7,505 nt of DNA from CAZDDW01 sp964480695 (GTDB lineage Bacteria; Patescibacteriota; Patescibacteriia; UBA9934; CAZDDW01): NCBI GenBank assembly GCA_964480695.1, contig CAYZPO010000049.1, positions 1-7,505 of the forward strand, written 5' to 3'. Within the stretch, counting starts at the first letter, position 1. Each line of letters starts with the position of its first letter. Below are positions 4,462 through 7,505 of the stretch, piece after piece. The notes under the pieces were generated by a model, which saw nothing but the letters and a program-made list of their open reading frames with translations, had not been told where the DNA came from and ran no database searches. The position numbers and the translations under genes were made by a program.

Positions 4462-6018
4462 GTGGAAAAGCACATGAAAGAGCAATTTTTTGGAAAAACT
4501 TTTTGGTATTGTTTGCTCGGGATCGCACTAGCGCACCTGGTAGCATTTTTTGTTTTGCACACGCCGGTTGAAGCGGCGATCGTTATAGTTGTCAGTTTGG
4601 CAGTTTTCGGTTTGTCAGTTTGGCGTCTCGAACTTGGGCTCTTGGTCGCTTTTACCGAATTATTTGTCGGATCACACGGGCATCTGTTTAGTTTCGAAGG
4701 TTTTTCGATTAGAATGGGGATTTTTGTGGCTGTGATGCTAGCCTGGTTAGTTCGATTAGTTCTCAAACGCTCAAAATATCGTTGGGACGATGCGCGGATG
4801 TATCCATGGATGTTGCTTGGCCTAGCTGTGGTTGTTGGTGGTTTGATCGGTTATCTTCGGAATAATGAACTGATGAATGTCTTTAACGACATGAATGGAT
4901 ATTTTTACGCGTTATATCTGTTGCCAATGCTCAGTATCGAATGGGTAGCATTAAAGAAACGTCAGCTGTTACAAGTGCTGGCGGCAGGGGCGACTTGGGT
5001 TATGTTCGAGACCTTAGCGTTGCTATATGTTTTTAGTCATTCGTCTGAGGTACTGGAAGAAATTTTATATACTTTTTTTCGAGATGCTCGCATCGCTGAA
5101 CTGACTCGAGTTAGTGGTGATATCTTCCGTGTCTTCCTCCAGTCCCAGTTCACAGTAATTATAGCTTTCTTTGTTTTGGTAGTAGCCCTGTTCCTTTTAT
5201 GGTCACGTAAACAGGGGCGTTGGATTATTTTTCTAGGACTTACCGGAAGCATTGCTACAATTATTATTTCCATGTCGCGTAGCTTTTGGGTTGGTGTGCT
5301 GGCTGGGTTAGTTGTAGGTCTGATCGTTGTTTTTAGTCGTAAGACTTTCACTTTTGTTCCGTCCTGGGGAAAGTTGTTTGCTCGTCTTGGCCTATTAATT
5401 ATAACCGGTGTAGTTGGAGTGGGATTGTTGGTTGGAATCCTGGCTTTCCCGTATCCAGACTCAATGGGTGCGTCTGGCTTCGGATCATTCTTAAGTGATC
5501 GAGCTACAGACCTGGACGAAGCAGCAGCTCGTAGTCGCTGGAACTTAGTCACTCCGATGTTGATCGAGATTAAAGAGCGGCCGCTGGTTGGAAGTGGTTT
5601 TGGAACCATGGTTACGTTTGAGTCAGATGATCCGCGGATCGTAGCTCAGGGTGGTAAAGCCCACACGTATTCTTTTGAATGGGGCTGGTTAGATATTTGG
5701 TTGAAGATGGGATTTCTGGGTATTCTGGCTTTTGTTTGGATCGGGGTTTTCTATATCATGTCGCTTTGGAATGCAGGTCGCGATCAAGAGAATGGGTGGT
5801 TAGCGATCGGTTTTCTTCGGGCAACCATAGCCTTGTTTGTTATCCATCTGTTTACTCCGTTCTTGAATCACCCGATCGGACTCGGATACCTGATTTTTCT
5901 AACACCGTTTTTGAAAGTTTCTGAAAGCAAAGTTGCTTTATCATTAATCAAAGAAAAAGTGAAAACAAAAAAGCCAGCAGCACAAACAACGCCAGCCATG
6001 ACCTCACGAGCTAAATAG
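4462..6018 (+). CDS. O-antigen ligase / polymerase-like membrane protein (Wzy_C family)
   Basis: The product has 518 residues and about eleven hydrophobic spans. Wzy_C (O-antigen ligase superfamily) proteins are GT-C-like enzymes that transfer or polymerise lipid-linked glycans on the outer side of the membrane. Family landmarks are SMSRSFWVGVLAG (270-282), which matches the S-x-SRGxW-G helix; then an extracellular stretch with SRWNLVTPMLIEIKERP (358-374) and LVGSGFGT (375-382), the usual PxxGxGFG motif; and AHTYSFEWGWLDIWLKMGFL (400-419), equivalent to the conserved H-N-S-Y-L-x-x-x-x-x-x-G-L motif, with His401. The C-terminal 25 residues are Lys/Ala/Thr-rich and soluble. The start may be GTG 4462 (AGGG 8 nt upstream) or ATG 4474, which would shorten it by 4 residues. 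It stands alone and overlaps fmt tail to tail by 8 nt. Ligase, polymerase or protein glycosylation cannot be told apart. Confidence 0.85.
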   Translation: MEKHMKEQFFGKTFWYCLLGIALAHLVAFFVLHTPVEAAIVIVVSLAVFGLSVWRLELGLLVAFTELFVGSHGHLFSFEGFSIRMGIFVAVMLAWLVRLVLKRSKYRWDDARMYPWMLLGLAVVVGGLIGYLRNNELMNVFNDMNGYFYALYLLPMLSIEWVALKKRQLLQVLAAGATWVMFETLALLYVFSHSSEVLEEILYTFFRDARIAELTRVSGDIFRVFLQSQFTVIIAFFVLVVALFLLWSRKQGRWIIFLGLTGSIATIIISMSRSFWVGVLAGLVVGLIVVFSRKTFTFVPSWGKLFARLGLLIITGVVGVGLLVGILAFPYPDSMGASGFGSFLSDRATDLDEAAARSRWNLVTPMLIEIKERPLVGSGFGTMVTFESDDPRIVAQGGKAHTYSFEWGWLDIWLKMGFLGILAFVWIGVFYIMSLWNAGRDQENGWLAIGFLRATIALFVIHLFTPFLNHPIGLGYLIFLTPFLKVSESKVALSLIKEKVKTKKPAAQTTPAMTSRAK

Positions 6019-6868
6019 AATAGCCGTTAAGGAACTGATCAATTGACATGGGTTTCTTTCCCGCAGGTTGAACTTCTAGAAGGTTAAGTCCTGACTCATC
6101 GAGTCGGGATTTTATTATTTTAACACGTATAACGCCCTTACGGGCGTCACTCCCGACCCAATTAAAATAAGTTCCAGGCCATGGGGTAAGAGCACGAATT
6201 TTTTGATCGATTTCTTTCAGGCTTTCGTTCCAAGTGATCTCGCCATTATCTCGCGTGAGCATAGAGCAGATACTTACCTGAGATTCATCTTGAGGTTGGG
6301 GTTCAACTTCCTCGTTGATATACCTTTGCATCGTGTTGAGTAAGAGCTGCGGTCCAAGTTCCATTACTTTTTGTTCCAAGGTCTTTGCGGTTTCTCTGGC
6401 CTCGAGAACGATCTCTTCCTGGGCGAGCACAGGTCCACTGTCCATGCCTTCGTCAAGCAACATGATTGATATCCCGGTGATTGGATCACCATTGAGAATC
6501 GCTGCCGGCATCGGTGATGGTCCGCGATATTTTGGTAGTAGGGAAGGGTGGACATTAATCGCTGGAGCTAAGTCAAGAATATTTTTTGGAATGATTTTTC
6601 CATAAGCCACTACTACGAATAAATCTGCTTCAAGAGCCTTGATTTTCGAGGTCGGTATCTCATGTTTCAAGGTTTTCGGTTGCAACAGATTAAGTCCGAG
6701 ATCATCTACTCGAAGCTTCACTGGTGACGGGGTCAGTTCCTGCTTCCGCCCCACTGGTTTGTCCGGCTGAGTGATCACACCCACAATTTCAAAATCCGAT
6801 GCCGCATGAAGGGCATCGAGAAAAGGGACAGCTAATTCAGGGGTTCCGAAAAAAACTACTCGCTTCAT
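6011..6868 (-). CDS. fmt: Methionyl-tRNA formyltransferase
   Basis: This enzyme transfers a formyl group from 10-formyltetrahydrofolate to Met-tRNA of the initiator type. The 285-aa product starts with the Rossmann segment VVFFGTPELAVPFL (4-17), includes ITQPDKPVGRKQELTPSPVK (32-51), and has the catalytic site INVHPSLLPKYRGPSPM (104-120) with Asn105 and His107, and Asp143 in LLDEGMDSGPVL (137-148). The C-terminal OB-like tRNA-binding domain is present (TPWPGTYF, about 228-235, and a final VQPAGKKPMSIDQFLNGYSI), so it is complete although shorter than E. coli Fmt (315 aa). ATG 6868 overlaps the def stop by 4 nt (ATGA), implying coupling. The stop codon overlaps the convergent membrane gene. 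Confidence 0.97.
   Translation of the reverse strand: MKRVVFFGTPELAVPFLDALHAASDFEIVGVITQPDKPVGRKQELTPSPVKLRVDDLGLNLLQPKTLKHEIPTSKIKALEADLFVVVAYGKIIPKNILDLAPAINVHPSLLPKYRGPSPMPAAILNGDPITGISIMLLDEGMDSGPVLAQEEIVLEARETAKTLEQKVMELGPQLLLNTMQRYINEEVEPQPQDESQVSICSMLTRDNGEITWNESLKEIDQKIRALTPWPGTYFNWVGSDARKGVIRVKIIKSRLDESGLNLLEVQPAGKKPMSIDQFLNGYSI
6086..6120 (+). terminator. Intrinsic terminator of the O-antigen ligase-like gene, inside fmt
   Basis: TCCTGACTC (6089-6097) pairs with GAGTCGGGA (6101-6109) over nine positions with one T-G, around a 3-nt loop; AAG at 6086-6088 can extend it with TTT. A T-rich tail TTTTATTATTT (6110-6120) follows. It lies about 70 nt beyond the plus-strand stop and within codons for the C-terminal part of fmt. 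Confidence 0.75.
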
Positions 6869-7338
6869 AATTTCGGTGGGTTGGTAAAATGATGAATACG
6901 GTCTGTAAATAAAATTCCATCTAAGTGGTCGATTTCATGCTGGAAAATAATGGCCTCCATGCCTCGGACTTTAAGTTTGGTTTTGTGCCCGTGACGATCC
7001 TCAGCTTTAATCGTGACTGATCGACGACGTTTAACCAAGCCGTAAACTCCGGGAATTGATAGACAGCCTTCTTCAACATCAGTCCGCCAGATTGACCTAC
7101 TAACGACTTTGGGATTGATAAATGCTTGAACTCCTTTGTTTTTTGTTTTAACAATAATGATGCGTTTGTGGAACCCAATCTGTGGAGCAGCCAAACCAAT
7201 ACCAGGGGCATGATTCATGGTTTCGATCATGTCGTCGATTAAGGCTTGGGTCTCGTCCTTTTGTAGTTCGCGACGTGAGACTTTATCAGATTTTACTCTG
7301 AGCTCGTGATTAGGCTCAGTTAAAATAGTTTGAATCAT
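6865..7338 (-). CDS. def: Peptide deformylase
   Basis: This metalloenzyme removes the formyl group from the N-terminus of new proteins, the partner reaction of Fmt. All three signature motifs are intact in the 157-aa product: GIGLAAPQIG (46-55), EGCLSIPG (90-97) with metal ligand Cys92, and QHEIDHLDG (133-141) with ligands His134 and His138 and catalytic Glu135. Length is close to E. coli Def (169 aa). The start ATG 7338 overlaps the stop of the upstream gene by 4 nt (ATGA), and the end overlaps fmt the same way, so the three genes form one tightly coupled transcript whose promoter is outside the window. No Shine-Dalgarno is visible. Confidence 0.97.
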   Translation of the reverse strand: MIQTILTEPNHELRVKSDKVSRRELQKDETQALIDDMIETMNHAPGIGLAAPQIGFHKRIIIVKTKNKGVQAFINPKVVSRSIWRTDVEEGCLSIPGVYGLVKRRRSVTIKAEDRHGHKTKLKVRGMEAIIFQHEIDHLDGILFTDRIHHFTNPPKL

Positions 7339-7505
7339 AGATAACGATTACGGTCAGGGTCAATTTCTATTATATACGAATCTGGCAGAGATTTTAAGAG
7401 GGAATTGATTTGCTTAGTATACTTAAGATCAGCGCGGATTTCAAGAGTGTGCTCAGTAGTTGTAACTTTTATGTCCGGGCTAATGTTTTGCATTTGAGGA
7501 ATGAC
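7335..7505 (-). CDS. priA: C-terminal end of primosomal protein N' (PriA), partial
   Basis: The frame is open from the window edge to a TGA at 7337-7335 and encodes 56 residues; the start is beyond the window. The sequence has a beta-alpha-beta look (HTLEIRADL, then INSLLKSL, then SYIIEIDPDRNRYL). An ending of the type 'I-x-IDVDP' after a short helix is typical of the extreme C-terminus of PriA, the replication-restart helicase. The gene order priA-def-fmt is common in bacteria, which is the stronger argument. So short a piece cannot prove the call. It overlaps def by 4 nt, suggesting coupled translation. Confidence 0.65.
   Translation of the reverse strand, partial: VIPQMQNISPDIKVTTTEHTLEIRADLKYTKQINSLLKSLPDSYIIEIDPDRNRYL

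Noticed and set aside
5037..5609. Minus-strand 190-codon frame
   Set aside because: It is the reverse shadow of the Wzy_C-like gene; the peptide is rich in Lys, Arg, Thr and Pro as expected from antisense of a hydrophobic protein.
1..7505. Mobile elements, CRISPR arrays, toxin-antitoxin or defence modules
   Set aside because: No transposase, integrase, terminal inverted repeats, regularly spaced repeats or recognised defence proteins were found in any frame.

Overview
The window looks like chromosomal DNA from a small-genome bacterium. I infer a Candidate Phyla Radiation (Patescibacteria) lineage or something similar, because genes are packed with 4 to 20 nt overlaps, Shine-Dalgarno sequences are mostly missing or weak, core proteins are somewhat short, and housekeeping genes alternate with secreted or membrane proteins of little-known families. 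The lineage is inference: no rRNA or other phylogenetic marker is present. TGA ends several genes here, so the recoded UGA=Gly code of Gracilibacteria/SR1 does not apply.

Layout. (1) 32-1867, plus strand: an operon of a peptidase S51 family protein, undecaprenyl diphosphate synthase (uppS) and a membrane-anchored DUF1176-like protein. (2) 1864-2466, minus strand: a CYTH-domain protein, tail to tail with the operon before it and head to head with the next. (3) 2510-4185, plus strand: a compact VIT1/CCC1-like metal transporter, a DUF389 membrane protein and a cysteine-rich secreted protein or lipoprotein. (4) 4186-4461, non-coding: a tRNA-like gene on the minus strand, a bidirectional intrinsic terminator, and a good minus-strand promoter that appears to drive an RNA of about 80 nt. 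(5) 4462-6018, plus strand: a large O-antigen ligase/polymerase-like membrane protein. (6) 6011-7505, minus strand: the conserved cluster priA (C-terminal end only), def and fmt.

How the genes work together. uppS makes the lipid carrier used for cell-wall and surface-glycan assembly, and the Wzy_C-like protein plausibly handles glycans on such a carrier. def and fmt are the two enzymes of the N-formylmethionine cycle in translation. The VIT-like and DUF389 proteins form a membrane operon that could deal with metal or solute stress.

No mobile element, CRISPR array or known defence system was seen. The least ordinary part is the 276-bp gap at 4186-4461. Its tRNA-like RNA has an odd anticodon region, and an 11-nt segment of that RNA is perfectly complementary to the predicted leader RNA made upstream on the same strand, right beside a terminator. 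Two other architectural points are worth a look: short, nearly leaderless divergent promoters at 2468-2504, and transcription terminators placed inside the coding sequence of the opposing gene at both convergent junctions.
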